NCBI RefSeq assembly: GCF_901933205.1 | Contig: NC_044601.1 | Span: forward strand, 34,386,352 to 34,450,351 | Source of the DNA: Camarhynchus parvulus | Lineage: Eukaryota > Chordata > Aves > Passeriformes > Thraupidae | DNA length: 64,000 nt | Direction: 5' to 3' | Program-made: the position numbers and the translations under genes | The notes under the pieces: generated by a model | What the model was told of the DNA's origin: nothing | The model's input: the letters and a program-made list of their open reading frames with translations, nothing else | Database searches by the model: none | Shown: positions 1-11,965 of the stretch, piece by piece | Position numbering within the stretch: the first letter of the stretch is position 1 | How the letters are laid out: every line of letters starts with the position of its first letter

Positions 1-2763
1 CACAATATGTTGCTTATTTTTAGTCCAACAGTGAAATTGGGAAGATATTGATCTCACAAACTCAACAGAATTTTTTTATCTTGTAATTAGTAGTAGCAAA
101 AATTGATACTTGAACCTTTCTTTATAGATTTGCATTTAGGTACCAATTCCTCTTCTTCAGTGCTTTATTTCATGCTTCATTACAATATTCATCCTTGTCT
201 TTAGCCAAAAATACTCCACTGGAGTATTGCGTTCACTCATCAGGACAGTGGAGAAAAATTTAGGGAATGGGAGTAATGCTGACCTTCCACTAGGAAGCTG
301 TCTACTGTTGTCTCACCTCAGGAGAATTGTGCCTTTACCCTCTGGCAACAAACTTAATTTTCTTATTTTTCAAGAACCTTAAAACTTAAAAACTGATACA
401 ATTTTATTAGCCTATATCCTATGTAATTTCAAAGTATTCATAATTTCTCAGTGATCTTTCTAAAGAAATATAAAAAATAATCACTTTGGAACAAACTGAA
501 GAAATAGGTGACACATAAAAGCTGCAAAAGTTACATTTTAGTTAACTGGAGCATTCCTTAGCTTTGCATATTAGCTTTTTAATGTGATTTAGTTTTTATG
601 CTCTTCAAAATAAGATCTTAGTGAATAATGGGTAGCAACACTCAAGTCGCCATAAAAGAAAACGACAAAATGACTTCATAAAAATGCCAGCAAATGCAAG
701 CTAAGAGCATTTTCAATTTATCTGCCAAGTTTCTAAGCACTCATCCAAAATAGCTTTGTGATTTTACTTCCAAAGCTATTATCTGTACCTAAATAAGTAG
801 CTGTCAATAACTATCAGCTATTATGCTGACCTTTTTCTGTCTGAGGCTAAATCAGAACAGGTCTCTTGAAAGGTATACCTGGCTTCCAGTATAGAAGATC
901 CCATTAGCTGTTAATTCTTTACTCAGCTCTGAGGTCGGTGCTCTTGCCACTGCCTTTATGGCAGTTCTGCAACACTTTAATAATGATGTACTCAGTTGCT
1001 ATGGAGTTCTAGTTATGGTTAGAAGAAAACTATCAATGAAAGCAGGCATGATAATAAAGGCAAACATACTTTTTTCCTAAATGGATTCCTTGTTTTACCT
1101 TGAAAAAATTATCTTAGATATGTTTTTAAGCCCATAAATCCATATGTTTTATAAGCATATATATAATGAGCTACATTTTTATGTCACTCTCACCCCAATG
1201 TCATGTTTTATTATGTACTGCCAAAAGGCTCACAAAATGTACTCAATTTTCACAAACTGAGAAACAACATTGGTGCTGTTTGAACGGGCTGAATTCCTCA
1301 GGAGGAAAAAATGTTCATTTTAAGGAAGTAAGGACTGCTGTGATTACAAAATAAGCATCAATTAATTATAATGAAATTTAATTAAGCTTTGCTCAGGTTT
1401 GCATTCTCTCTCATGTCTTTAAGGATTGATCTTTAGGAAAGACTCAAAATCACGTTTCTTGGGTAAGTCACTTCTTATTTAATTGTGTATGATGAAGTTC
1501 AAAAAAACCCCAAGCCCACAAACAAAACAACTACATAATTTAATCTAAAAATCTAAACAATTTTGATTTCCATTTACGATGTTATTGCTAATCCTGAAGT
1601 TACAGTTCCCTATACACTTAGGTTTTCTAATTCACCTATTATCAGACTATAGGAAAGGATGGGTCTCACAAGATTGACATTTTCATACTGGTGAGATTGT
1701 GACCTCAGAATCAAGCTTTGTTTTCTTTTTATTTTCATGTCTTCAGTTCTTACTTTCTCATGCACTGACATCTGTATTTGCTATGCTACATTCAACCACA
1801 AGCTAGATCTTGAAGCTTTTGGTCAATTTGACCTAATACCAGCAAGAGATGCATGAGCATCCAGATTTTCAATCAACCTCAGTCTTTCTGTCAAACTTCT
1901 CAGCTCTCTATTTTCCATAATTCAGGATAGTCAAGAGTAAAAGTATTCTCCATGATTTTTTTGCTCTGTCTTCTGACCTTTGTGCCTTACCAAAATTATT
2001 TATCAAAAGGTGATGTGCTCAAGATTACACACACAAAGTCAAAGCAAATGTCTCTGTGGAAGGCAAGACTGCAGAACCATTCTTTTTGAGGTTTAGGAAC
2101 TGGCATGAAGGACATAATTGACACTAAATTCTCTTAATTTATAATAATATAGGTATGTTGTAATAGCACCAGACACTTACTTCGTAATACTGAAGGGTTT
2201 GTGAAATAGAGTTGTCTTCAAAAAACAACTCACTGTTCAGTGGCAACAAAAAAAATCATAATGGAAGCACAAGGTAAAGTGTAACACTATTACAACACAA
2301 GTGACCTATGCAAGTGACCTTGGCATGGTGAAGTTTTTCAGATTTGTTTTATCTGTAAATTCTAAATCATGTTAGTTTTGCTTTTTCAGGAGAAACCCTT
2401 AAAACTAAATATTTCTGTCTTGCCTTGCTTCTTTCCTTCTCCTTCCCCTTCTCCAGACTATGGTGAGATAATGTCCTTGAGGAAAACTGAGCACAAATCT
2501 TTATTTTCAGTCGAGGTTTGTAGTAGAACAAGTTTCCATGTAGTCTCTGATATCTATGATCTCTATGTATGCACATTTACTTGTGGGAACAAATTTTAAA
2601 TTAAGTTATAACTAGAATGAATAAAAACTGTACCATATTGATTTCCTAAAGTTAGAAATTGGCATGATTGTGGGTGCTTACAATATTTTGGTGAAGGTGA
2701 AAAAAACACTGAAAGATAATGTAAGTAATTCCTTTCTTATTTTATTTTAATCCATGCGCTTAG

Positions 2764-2898
2764 GATTTATACGGGTGCCTGCCATCGTTTGGAAGAGCTA
2801 CAATAAACTACTGCTTCATCTTTTTGGTAACAATTGTCATTTTAACATTTATTTTGATTGTCACAAGACAGTTTTGTCGTCATACAGTTAATGACACA
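2764..2898 (+). other. Weak candidate coding exon with a hydrophobic segment
   Basis: The stretch lies between an AG acceptor-like site (T-rich tract ending at 2763) and an ACA/GTAAGT donor that matches the consensus well. It is 135 bases, exactly 45 codons, open in phase 0, and starts DLYGCLPSFG. A central hydrophobic run of about 18 residues looks like a membrane segment and is followed by a basic, Cys-containing tail. I recognise no family. AT-rich DNA gives hydrophobic open frames by chance, no partner exon in a compatible phase was found, and a TGA follows one codon past the donor. This is a lead, not a gene call. Confidence 0.15.
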
Positions 2899-5402
2899 GT
2901 AAGTTGAAATTGTGACTTAAATTCAGAGAAAGAAAAGACTTTGAGGACATAATAAATTCTGATGGATCACTTACAATTTATAACTGATGTCAAGCACCTT
3001 GCCAGTATCAGCACATCATCTTGTTCATGAACTTGTCTGGTATCATGAAAGATTCAGCTTTTGTACAGACAAAATAACAATAGTCTTAATATGTGTTCTT
3101 TGGGCATTTTTTCTCTCCTGGATGTTCTCCATGAGTGCTTTTAATGCCAAAACCTAACTACATAAATAATTAATCTGAAATTTTTCATGTATTTTTATAG
3201 ACACTTATGTTTTTTAATTGTCAAGAGATAACTGTCTTGAACATTCATTAAAAAGTAAAGAATGTTAAGAAAAAACTATTTTTGAAATAGTTTATACTAT
3301 ACATACTTTATTTGATCTCAAGTCAGTCAAAATAATCAAAGCAGTAATTTTTACCAGCTTGGAAGTTATACTTACTACATAGGCCCAATGCTGCCACCAA
3401 TTTTCTTCAAATTTTGCCTAGTATCAACAGCAGGTTATGTTAGGCATTTGGTAAAAAAACTAATGTGAATTCTAACCTTACCGTAGATAAAATGGTGGAA
3501 TATTCTTTGAAGGCTAGAGGATTTTATACTGAAGTATTGGAAAAGTATTTTGGTCACAGGGACCATTATTACAATACATTAATGTCATGAATGGAAAAGG
3601 AAGTAGTCTGAGATGTAATCTTGCCTCAGACTGTGGTCTATGCTATGAAATAGTTTGCAAATTCCTATGCTAACCAGTTAATTATAATATATTTGTGAAA
3701 TACGATCCCTGAAACTTGTAACATACACTAGGGAGATATAAAAATAAATACTAATTGTGATCATTAATAAAAGAAGAAGTGAATTAATGAAGTGATTCAA
3801 GAATTTTAACAACTCTCTCTCTTGTCAACTCAGCAGCTTCAGTATGACAATACTCACAGAAGAGACTACTTCCAGTGGAACATGTACTTTCTTAGCAAAT
3901 TTTCTTAAGTATCTTTCTCATGATCAAGGTGTATGTTGTTGTGAAGACTGTCCTATCTGATGAACTAGCAGCAAGCTGATTCTATTTGGTTTTTACAAAA
4001 CAGTTTTAGCACACTTTCTGACAGTAGGAAATACATGTATAATAAATACAGATGGTGTCATCGGTTGTTATGGTAATAGGGTTCATATCAATGTCTATCT
4101 GGATAGGGACTGAAAAAGTCTCCCATAGGTTTCAACTGTGTCATAAAATTTCAGAAAAACATGTTCATGGGTAGTAAAGCAATTATTGCAAAATTTTGCC
4201 AACAAAATCCCCACCAGTGCAATCCATCAAAAGACTGAAGACAAAGTTTCTATATATGTATAGAAGTAAGATAAAGGCCTGACAGATGATGAAGCCTAGC
4301 CAGACGGTCCAAAAATTCTTCTGCCATTTAAAATTTATCTTTCCAATGTATTCCAGTGTTTTATTCTGAGAAATGCTATATAAAGGACTAGATGACAGCA
4401 TGTTCATGATGTGTTCTACTAAAAACTCTGCATGATTATGTCAGAAAAATAGAAAGACAATATGGTTAATTATTATGTTTGAATTGTTCACAGTGCACCC
4501 CCATAGGCCTGTGCTTTTTGCTATAAAATAAAAACATTGTAATTAAAACTTCATACGTTAATTCGTATATTTATGAATTTGAACTGAATAATTTCACAAA
4601 CTATCGGCAAAATAAAGTCAAAATTTGTCTTTTCCACGTGGTAGTGGAAGTGCTCATGCTAGATTTGCATATATTCCTTTTTCTTTCAACACTCGTGTAT
4701 GCTTTATATTCCTGTGTCCAACAGAATGTTTTGAAGGGACAGTAGTCCTCATGTAGATACTTCAAGCAGTGGTGCTGGAAGCAGGTGGGCTAGCTATGAA
4801 ATTGAATTAGCTGTTTTTATTTTAGGAGAGGGCATCCTTTCTGTAGCTGAAGTCAGAATGATTTACTTTGCTTTATGACGTTTAAGAGAAATATTACTCA
4901 CTAATCACATGACTGATTAAAAAATTTTAGTCATTTATTCATTGCCATTTCTTCTACACATATGCATGTCAATAGAAGCACATACTGAGATAGGAACAGG
5001 AGTCATCACCTTTCATTTAGGATGAAAAGTAGCTCACATTATTACTTATATATTCAAATGATGGCCTAAAATTTTGGTATCTTTCATGTTTCATAGTAAG
5101 GTTCTTAGTGGAAAGATTTTGACTCATGTTATACTTTTCTTTTCCTGCTATCAGAACTTATTTTACTTTGGAGGTTTGAACCTGTGCTGTGAGATTACAG
5201 ACTCTTCTGCAAGAAGAGGCAGGCGGAGACATGTAGAACATTTTGATAGTCAAAGATGAGAAGTGTGCAGCTGACACAGAGAAGTGAAGTATTTGTATTA
5301 GGTCACAGCCTTTTCAATCTATGTTTCTTGCTTAAAATGTGGTATATTAAGATTTTTCATAAGCATTTTACATATCTACATAAATGGAAAAGAAGTTCTT
5401 AA

Positions 5403-5407
5403 GTAGT
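5403..5407. repeat. Probable target-site duplication, left copy
   Basis: GTAGT before the LTR pairs with GTGGT at 6000-6004, one mismatch in five. Five bases is the usual duplication length for avian ERVL elements. Confidence 0.5.
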
Positions 5408-5999
5408 TGTCATGATTTAACCCCAGCCAGCAGCTAAGCCCCACACAATTGCTCTCTCACTCCCACACCATCAGTATTGGAAGGATAAAAGCCAGAAAAT
5501 TCATGGCTTGAGATAAAGATAGTTTAATAGGGAAAGCAAAAGGCACGTACACAAGAAAAGCACAACAAATAATTAAATCAGTACTTCTGATTGGCAGGTA
5601 GGTGTTCAGCTATCTCCAGGAGAGCAGACCCCATCACACATAATTGTAACTTGGGAAGACAAATAACATCACTCCAAACATCCTTCCCTTCCTCCTTCTT
5701 CCCATCACCTTAATATTCTGAGCCTGATGCTATGTGGCCTGGAATGTGCCTTTGGAGAATGGGGGTCACCTGGCTTTGTCCCATCCCAACATCCCATGTA
5801 GCCTCAGTCTCCCTGGCATTGTGCTGGTATGCAGAAAAAGACAGAAAAGTAGAAAAAGCCTTGGTGCTGTGCAAGCACTGCACAACAATAACAAAAATAT
5901 CTTTATATTATCAACCCTGTGTTCAGCACAAATCCAAAATACAAGCCCATCCCAACTACTCTGAAGAAAATTAACTCTACCCCAGCTGAAACCAGCACA
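5408..5999 (-). mobile_element. Solo LTR, avian ERVL type
   Basis: On the plus strand the element starts TGTCATGATTTAACCCCAGC and ends with a CCCAGCTGAAACCAGCACA-type end, the two termini of a common avian ERVL LTR. Read as retroviral sense it lies on the minus strand: the sense sequence starts TGTGCTGGTTTCAGCTGGGG, and a sister copy at 22605-23126 carries AATAAA in that orientation. It is about 592 bp with TG...CA ends and a likely 5-bp target duplication, and no internal proviral sequence follows on either side. That makes it a solo LTR left by recombination between two LTRs. Family assignment is from memory of avian repeats; subfamily is unknown. Confidence 0.8.
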
Positions 6000-7453
6000 G
6001 TGGTCCTTTAGATTTCAGCACAAAAGGGACCACACAGAACAGGTTTAATGAAAGTTTCTGATCAGTCCTCCTGAGAAAGAACTTTCTGCTTCACAACTAA
6101 TGATATTGGTTTTTCATATATGACAATTCAAACCAAAAAATTAAAAAGTACTTCTTTTTTTTTTGACTTGGATTAATCTGATGTAAGATGAATGAAATCT
6201 CTAGATGGATCTTGATTTGAGATGTTGAACATTCTAGATTTTCAAAATTTAAAAATAAATAATAATAACAGTTTTGCAGATAGTAGCTAGACATAAAATT
6301 ACAGTGCCACAGAAATGAAAACAGAGCTCTCATTGACTGCATATTGGCTAAATTTCATGCAATGCATTTAAAATTATTTAGGACAGCATTAGTGTTAAAA
6401 AAATAACCCCTAGTCTTTTGCAAATGCAATAGATCTTTGATAAATAAATCAAATTCAAGTACTTTGGCTTCTTTATTGCAGCACATCTGTTAGTGAAATC
6501 AAAACTCTGCACCACATACTATTACTATATTCGAGTAGTAACAATCTTTGGATGTTTAACTTATGGTTTAACTATTGTCTTTCCATTAGCTTCTTTTATA
6601 GTTATTAGGCTGTGCTGTGTATCTTCCATTCTCTTCTTCTTCTTGGCTAAATTATAGAAGGAACTGATCTTTTAAAGGCCACTAATAATAATAAATATTA
6701 ACAAGGGATTCATGCTTGTCCTTCTTCTCTAAACCAGGAAATTGACAGAAAAACATAGAGCACAAGTGAAGCTGTCATCTTATTCGGTGGCATCCCGCAT
6801 CTCCACTATGTTTACTACACTCCTATGCAGTACCATGCTTGCATTTTAAAACTGGGAGTAGTGCTTAAAGTGGAATTCTTAGTACTCCTTTTGACCTCTA
6901 GGTTTTACCACATAGGGAAGTGTCTCATTTGAAATCTAGCAAGAGGGAGACTGTTTTCTCCTATCTAAAATATTAATGTTTAATTTAAACATTAAGATTT
7001 AGGGGGAAGATATCAGCTGTTATACTGAAGCAGATGAGTATATTTCATTAGCAGTTGAAACAGTTCCTCTTGCACTTCTGTATCATACAATCTTTCATCA
7101 GAAAAAGGTAAATATAAAGTCAGTCTTGTTTTACTGTTAATGTAATACAAGTCCATTTTCCTTTGTTGCTACAAAGTTTTAGGCTCATATTGATTACAGT
7201 TATGTCAACATATAGTCTGATAGGCCTCTGTAAAAAGAGGCAAATTTGCCGCTAGTCAAGGAAGCAAAAATTCAGATTGTGTACATTATCATAATTGAAC
7301 AAAACTTGATTTATGCACTACTTGTGTCTAAAAATGTTCTGCAAAAAGTTATATTTTTAGTAAGAAGAAATGTGAAGAGGAATTTCACCAGACAAACTAA
7401 AATGAAAACAATATAAACCAATTAAATGTATGAAAACCAGAAGGAATGAACAA
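6000..7453. other. Unique AT-rich DNA
   Basis: The right target-duplication copy (6000-6004) opens this block. No gene or repeat family is seen. A perfect 10-base-arm inverted repeat lies at 6973-6995 (TTAATGTTTA, three-base loop, TAAACATTAA), probably an accident of AT-rich sequence. Confidence 0.6.
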
Positions 7454-7480
7454 TCTTCTTTCCTTCTTTCCTTCTTTCCT

Positions 7481-7556
<76 letters not shown>

Positions 7557-7810
7557 TTTTTTCTTTCTTTCTTCCTTTCTTTTTCTTTCTTCATTTCTTT
7601 CTTCCTTTCTTCCTTTCCTTTCCTTTCCTTTCCTTTCCTTTCCTTTCCTTTCCTTTCCTTTCCTTTCCTTTCCTTTCCTTTCCTTTCCTTTCCTTTCCTT
7701 TCCTTTCCTTTCCTTTCCTTTCCTTTCCTTTCCTTTCCTTTCCTTTCCTTTCCTTTCCTTTCCTTTCCTTTCCTTTCCTTTCCTTTCCTTTCCTTTCCTT
7801 TCCTTTCCTT
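7454..7810. repeat. Compound polypyrimidine microsatellite, (TTTC)n then (TTTCC)n
   Basis: About 357 bases of the plus strand are C and T only, apart from a single A near 7593. The left part is mostly TTTC tetranucleotides with a few TTCC variants. The right part, about 7610-7810, is roughly 40 almost unbroken copies of TTTCC. The complementary strand is all purine. Long open frames on both strands here (poly Phe-Leu-Ser, and Lys-Glu-Arg) come from the repeat and are not genes. Long mirror-symmetric purine/pyrimidine tracts of this kind can form intramolecular triplex DNA. Confidence 0.97.
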
Positions 7811-9063
7811 AATTTTTTCTTAAAATTCTGGATCCTGCTACAAAATTCATATGCTCAGGTTACACCCCTTTCCTTAGTTGCAGCCTCTCTTTTCTGTTTA
7901 ATTGCCTCCTTTCACAACTACCTTATGAGTTTTCTGAACTAACTCCTCCTTCTCCCCCCATCAAAATTTGCTGTACGGGCCAACAAACTCAACAATTACT
8001 ATTGCTGCATAAGCATAAGCATAAGTGGCCAGGTGAAACTTACTTACTGGGAAACTAGGCTATAAATGTTCAAACAAATTTACCTTTGTTACTCTTTTGG
8101 CTATTTTTTTTTTCTTATTATGCATTTTCACAACTGGTAAAAATACTAGTCTGAGTACAAGTGATCTGTTTATTAGTTTGAGGATGAGTAAAACATTCAT
8201 TTGGTAACCTTCACAGTATTCTGGAATTTCTAAAGTCCGTTTTTTAATTTCAACAGTGTCACAGATAATGTATTACTTTGGCATTTACTCCCATGAGCAT
8301 ACACCTGTGAGTATGCTTGTATACTTGTATAATTTCCTTGGTGGCAGTTTTCTCTGAAGAGAAATATAAAACAAACAATTTGCCTGCTCAACAGTTCTCA
8401 CTACTTAAAAACAAAAAAATAGTTCTCAGAAATTCCTTAGATGCATGTATTTTTATTTCAGCTTTCATTTTTATGAAGTAGCCTAACACTGTGTGTGTCT
8501 GTATTTCTCTTTGTACTTAATTTTATGAGATTGTTTTCAGGGCTTTTCAAAGATTTTTATTTATGACTGTTTTTTTTTCTTTAAAGCAAAAAAAACCCCA
8601 AAAACCAACAAACAAACAAAACCCACACAAACAAACAACAACAACAAAAAAAACAAACCAAACCAAAAAACCCAGCCAAAAACTACTGCTTTCTTTTACA
8701 GTTTTAGCACAAATTGCAAACACAAATCCCTGTGTACTCATTCATGGTTCATACATGCATAAAACAATAGGCACCATGAAAATCATGAATACATATAAAA
8801 GCCTTGTTTATGTTTTTCAACTATTTCTAGTCAATATTCTTTACAATAGAAAAAACCAAAAACTAAAAAGCAACCAAAGTTTGGTGGAAATAGTAAATAT
8901 AAGCTAATAATAAGCATATACAGCAAATCTATATAGGTGTTCTCAAGCTAGGGTACTACATTCATTTATGTAAGTTCAGGGGATCTATACAGCAACAACT
9001 ACCAAATTCTGCCCTAGCTGAACTGGAAGCAGTGAAAGTTATTACTACTGGATATTGGTATGG
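7811..9063. other. Unique AT-rich DNA with a low-complexity A/C run
   Basis: Mostly unique sequence. About 8585-8680 is an A-rich, C-containing low-complexity run built from CAAA and CAA units. Nothing else is recognised. Confidence 0.6.
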
Positions 9064-9206
9064 GAGCTATCACAGAGCATTCTGGTTCGGAGGGGACCCA
9101 CAAGGGTCATGGAGTCCAACTCCGAAGTGAATGGCCTGTCTGGGGATCAAATACACAACCTTGGTCTTATTAGCACCATGCTTTCACCAACTGAGCTAAT
9201 CTCAAC
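9064..9206 (-). mobile_element. tRNA-Ile-derived SINE with CR1-like tail (TguSINE1-like)
   Basis: Read on the minus strand, 9206 to 9132 aligns along its whole length with a tRNA-Ile (anticodon AAT) gene. It keeps the D-arm/A-box core TTAGCTCAGTTGG, the anticodon loop CTAATAA, and a 3' part ending in GGCCA. The B-box region is decayed (GTATTTGATCC where GGTTCGATCC is expected), so this is not a working tRNA gene. It is followed on the minus strand (9131 to about 9064) by GAGTTGGACTCCATGACCC and a TCTGTGAT-type end, the 3' tail of avian CR1 LINEs. A tRNA head joined to a LINE tail is the structure of a SINE that borrows CR1 machinery for retroposition. A tRNA-Ile/CR1 SINE is known from passerine genomes; the name is from memory. 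Confidence 0.82.
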
Positions 9207-9288
9207 AGCAGGGATGGTTAGTAGGGCTCTTCCCTTCTTGTCTATTTCTTGACCAAATTGGCTGGTTTATACCTCCACAATTTCAGAC

Positions 9289-9886
9289 TGCTGGACTGCC
9301 CCCAGAGTGGCTGCTCCCTATCCACCCTGAGGGTCTGGACAGTGGTGTGAGCATGGCTGCTTGGCACCCAAAACAGCTGGGCTGCTCTCTACAGTTACCA
9401 ATCTTAAAAGGTGTCGAGGACCAAGATAAAGAAATGGGAGGGGTCCCTTGCATGAGCTCCCAAGAAGTTTACTCTCGAGAAGCGTCAGAGAAAAACAACA
9501 GAACAACAGGGTACAGTAACTTATAAAGGGGAAGGTAACTGGGGGAGGGTACAGGCTTCAACCAATTGTAGGGAACCAGGGGAGGAGTACAAGGTGGGAA
9601 ATATAATGCCTAGACCAATTGGGATTAATAGAGGAGGGAAACAATTTGAATACACCAATGAGGTCTCCCATGTCAAGCGATATGGAAAGTTTCCAGGAGT
9701 AAAGGCAGGGCCACAATGAGGGAGGGAGGACAGGGTTACCATGATGGGCATGGAAGGGCCTGGAACAAAGGGCAGGTCTTTGGGAAGATGGACAACGGTG
9801 GTGGGAGGATATGGCTCAGGGACAAACCATCTACATAGGGGTAATGGAACAAACATTATAAACTTGTAACAGAAAAACACACAACA
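9289..9886 (-). mobile_element. Solo LTR, ERVK-like (class II), degraded
   Basis: In minus-strand sense the element starts TGTTGTGTGTTTTTCTGTTA and contains CCAATTGG boxes, a TTTATAAG TATA-like box near 9521-9528, then an AGTAAA that may be a degraded poly(A) signal. It ends near CAGTCCAGCA. The general plan resembles the clearer LTR at 48951-49735 (TGTTG start, GAGCAGCC near the end), so I place it in the same broad group. No convincing target duplication was found, so the ends are approximate. No internal retroviral sequence adjoins it. The 124-codon minus-strand frame at 9521-9895 lies within this LTR and is not a gene. Confidence 0.6.
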
Positions 9887-9983
9887 GAAAAACATACCTG
9901 AAGTGCTGAAGAAAAAAATATAGTGATAACTCTTGGATTTACTATACTTTTCTTAATGTTTAAATTAGGAGTATGTCCTGTCG

Positions 9984-10131
9984 GTGTCCTATCCCAAGCT
10001 CCCATGTATTGCCAGTCTCCTTGACAGTGTACCAGGATGAAAAGCCAAAAAGGCCTCGGTGCTGTGCAAGCCCTCTGCAACAGTAACAGAAATATCTCTA
10101 TATTATCGACTGTGTGTTCAGCACATCTATG
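9984..10131 (-). mobile_element. Fragment of an ERVL-type LTR
   Basis: This stretch matches part of the LTR at 5408-5999 nearly base for base in pattern. Shared features are a CTATCCCAAG/CCCATCCCAA block, the AGTCTCC..GACAGTGT stretch, GGTGCTGTGCAAGC, the AACAGTAACAGAAATATC run and GTGTTCAGCACA. It covers roughly the quarter next to the sense 5' end and lacks both termini. Confidence 0.75.
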
Positions 10132-11938
10132 ATAAAAAAATGCATGTTTTGGATAGATCTCCACACATTTTGTCTTGAAATGAAGCAGCAGCTGGTGTTT
10201 TTAATGCAAACTGGCATGTAAAGCAGCATGACCAAGTGGGTGCCTCACAGACCAGCTCTAACTTGTATGATATATTTCACCCCACCTCCTCAGGCCAAGG
10301 GACCAAGTGCACCTCCACAGCAAGGAAGCAGTGCATTCAGCAGCTGGATGAGCCTTGGAAGGCAGGGAATTCAGAGTGACTTAAGAATACATGCTACAGG
10401 TACCTATGGATAGGCATATTTTCTAACCAAAAAGTTCTATATATTTAAACACAGATGTAGTGTGGATGTTAACAACCAAAATGTTCTTTGAAATACAAAT
10501 GCAGTAAAGAAACTGCACAATTAATTTCACTATTTTAATATGTTTTGGTTTTTTGAGGGGTTTTTATTTTGCTGCTGGGATAGTCCACACAATGATAAAA
10601 ACAGGTTGAGGCCTAAATAGAGAAAAAAACCAAGACCAAATGTACTCTCCTTTACATAAGGCAACAATATCTCTTGTGATCTTCCAGTTAAGAAACTATG
10701 TTACATTTTCAGCAGCGTGTTCTCCCTGGCCCAATGACAGATATTATTTCCTGCACAGCTTATAAAGCCCATTTTCTTAGACAAATGAAATTTTCTCCCC
10801 TGGCAACTTTTCATGTAGACCTGGAGGTACTTATTTTTTGCCACTGAATTAGTTAGGAGAGAAATTTGCCTGTTATGAAAATGATGGCAGTTCCTTGTTA
10901 AATTTCCATCCATGCTATCAGAATTGCATTAATATCCCATGGATAACCAGTTTGTACTGTATCTCTTGAACTGCTTTCAGATGAGTCTATATAAATTAGT
11001 AGCTTCCCAGGTATCCTACCACATTCCTTCCTTCATGAATGACAATCCTGTCTTTTGCCTAGTTCTGCTATGTATAGTAATAACATGTATTGTAGGCGTC
11101 ACCTTGGAGTTAACAACAATTGCTCTAATGAGGTTTCTCTAAATTTAACTCACTTTAACTCCACTTAATGTCTCATATAAACGCAATACAACTTAAATTG
11201 TAGAATGTCATTGCAGTGGTACATTATTTTTTGGCTTTATATGGTGATTAACTAACTTGTGGACAGTATTAACACATTCTTTTGTAACAAATGCAAAATC
11301 AGCAGCTTGCCCCTTGTTTTTTAAGGTTAATAGGCATTCCTGCACCTTTTCCTCTTTATAACAGTAATATCACACTAGCATCAAGAGGTTCAGCTACTTA
11401 AGTGATTGTCTGCTAACACTTGCCAGACTACAAATGCCTCACATCTTTTTTTTAAATTTTTTGAATTAATATGATATATCATTAAGAAGGTTCAATATAA
11501 ATATTACAGTCTGCTTGCAAAATGCATGTTTTATTGCTATATCACCTTTCAAGTGTCAAAGCTAGGCTAAAGACAAATTTGAAATACCATTTCAGAACAT
11601 TTCTGGAGAGGAAAATCTTTAGACCTCCCACACTGAGGATTTTTGTATTCTGAGACTTAATCTACAGTAGAAGAATAAAAGGGAGTAGAAGTAATAAAAC
11701 ACAATAATTTAAGGAGCAGGATATTTCAGATTAAACTGTAATATGATTTTACTATTCTCTTTTTTGCTCTCCTTATCTTTTCAAAGAGAAGGCTACTGTG
11801 TGGCTCTTAAAAATGTTTTGAAGAGAATTAATTAGTTTTGAGAACTTCCTGTCTGATGTTATTATTAATCTCATCCCTGAATTGAGAGATTAATTCTTTT
11901 TCTCATATCATTAATTATTTCTCCATTTTCCTTTACAG

Positions 11939-11965
11939 AATAATACTTGGATGTGCAAACAGAAG
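11939..11965 (+). other. Weak candidate microexon (27 bases)
   Basis: A strong acceptor-like tract (TTTCTCCATTTTCCTTTACAG, pyrimidine-rich over about 20 bases) ends at 11938, and GTAAAC follows AAG at 11965. The 27 bases are a multiple of three and read NNTWMCKQK in phase 0. Such small combinations arise often by chance. Confidence 0.1.

Larger units (their letters stand above)
1..5407. other. Unique AT-rich noncoding DNA
   Basis: No repeat family is recognised and open frames are short and of random character. A run rich in A and C near 1500-1535 is low complexity. One weak candidate exon (2764-2898) is listed separately. A minus-strand frame around 4183-4407 encodes a hydrophobic stretch, but hydrophobic frames are expected in AT-rich DNA, so it is not called a gene. 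Confidence 0.6.

Noticed and set aside
4183..4407. 74-codon minus-strand frame with a hydrophobic run
   Set aside because: Same reason: hydrophobic chance frame without known domain or supporting exons.
6482..6658. Hydrophobic open stretch after a TTTCTTTATTGCAG acceptor-like site
   Set aside because: The open frame is not in phase with the upstream candidate at 2764-2898 (phase 0 joining meets TAG at the fourth codon), and no other partner exon is visible.
7397..7942. Open frames of 170, 125 and 65 codons rich in Phe/Ser/Leu or Lys/Glu
   Set aside because: They are translations of the TTTC/TTTCC microsatellite and have no other content.
9132..9206. Functional tRNA-Ile gene
   Set aside because: The B-box and acceptor stem are decayed and the sequence continues into a CR1-like tail, so it is a SINE head.
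10294..10399. Exon-like stretch between CCTCCTCAG and CAG/GTAC
   Set aside because: 106 bases, no recognised peptide, only mediocre splice signals, and it adjoins a repeat cluster.
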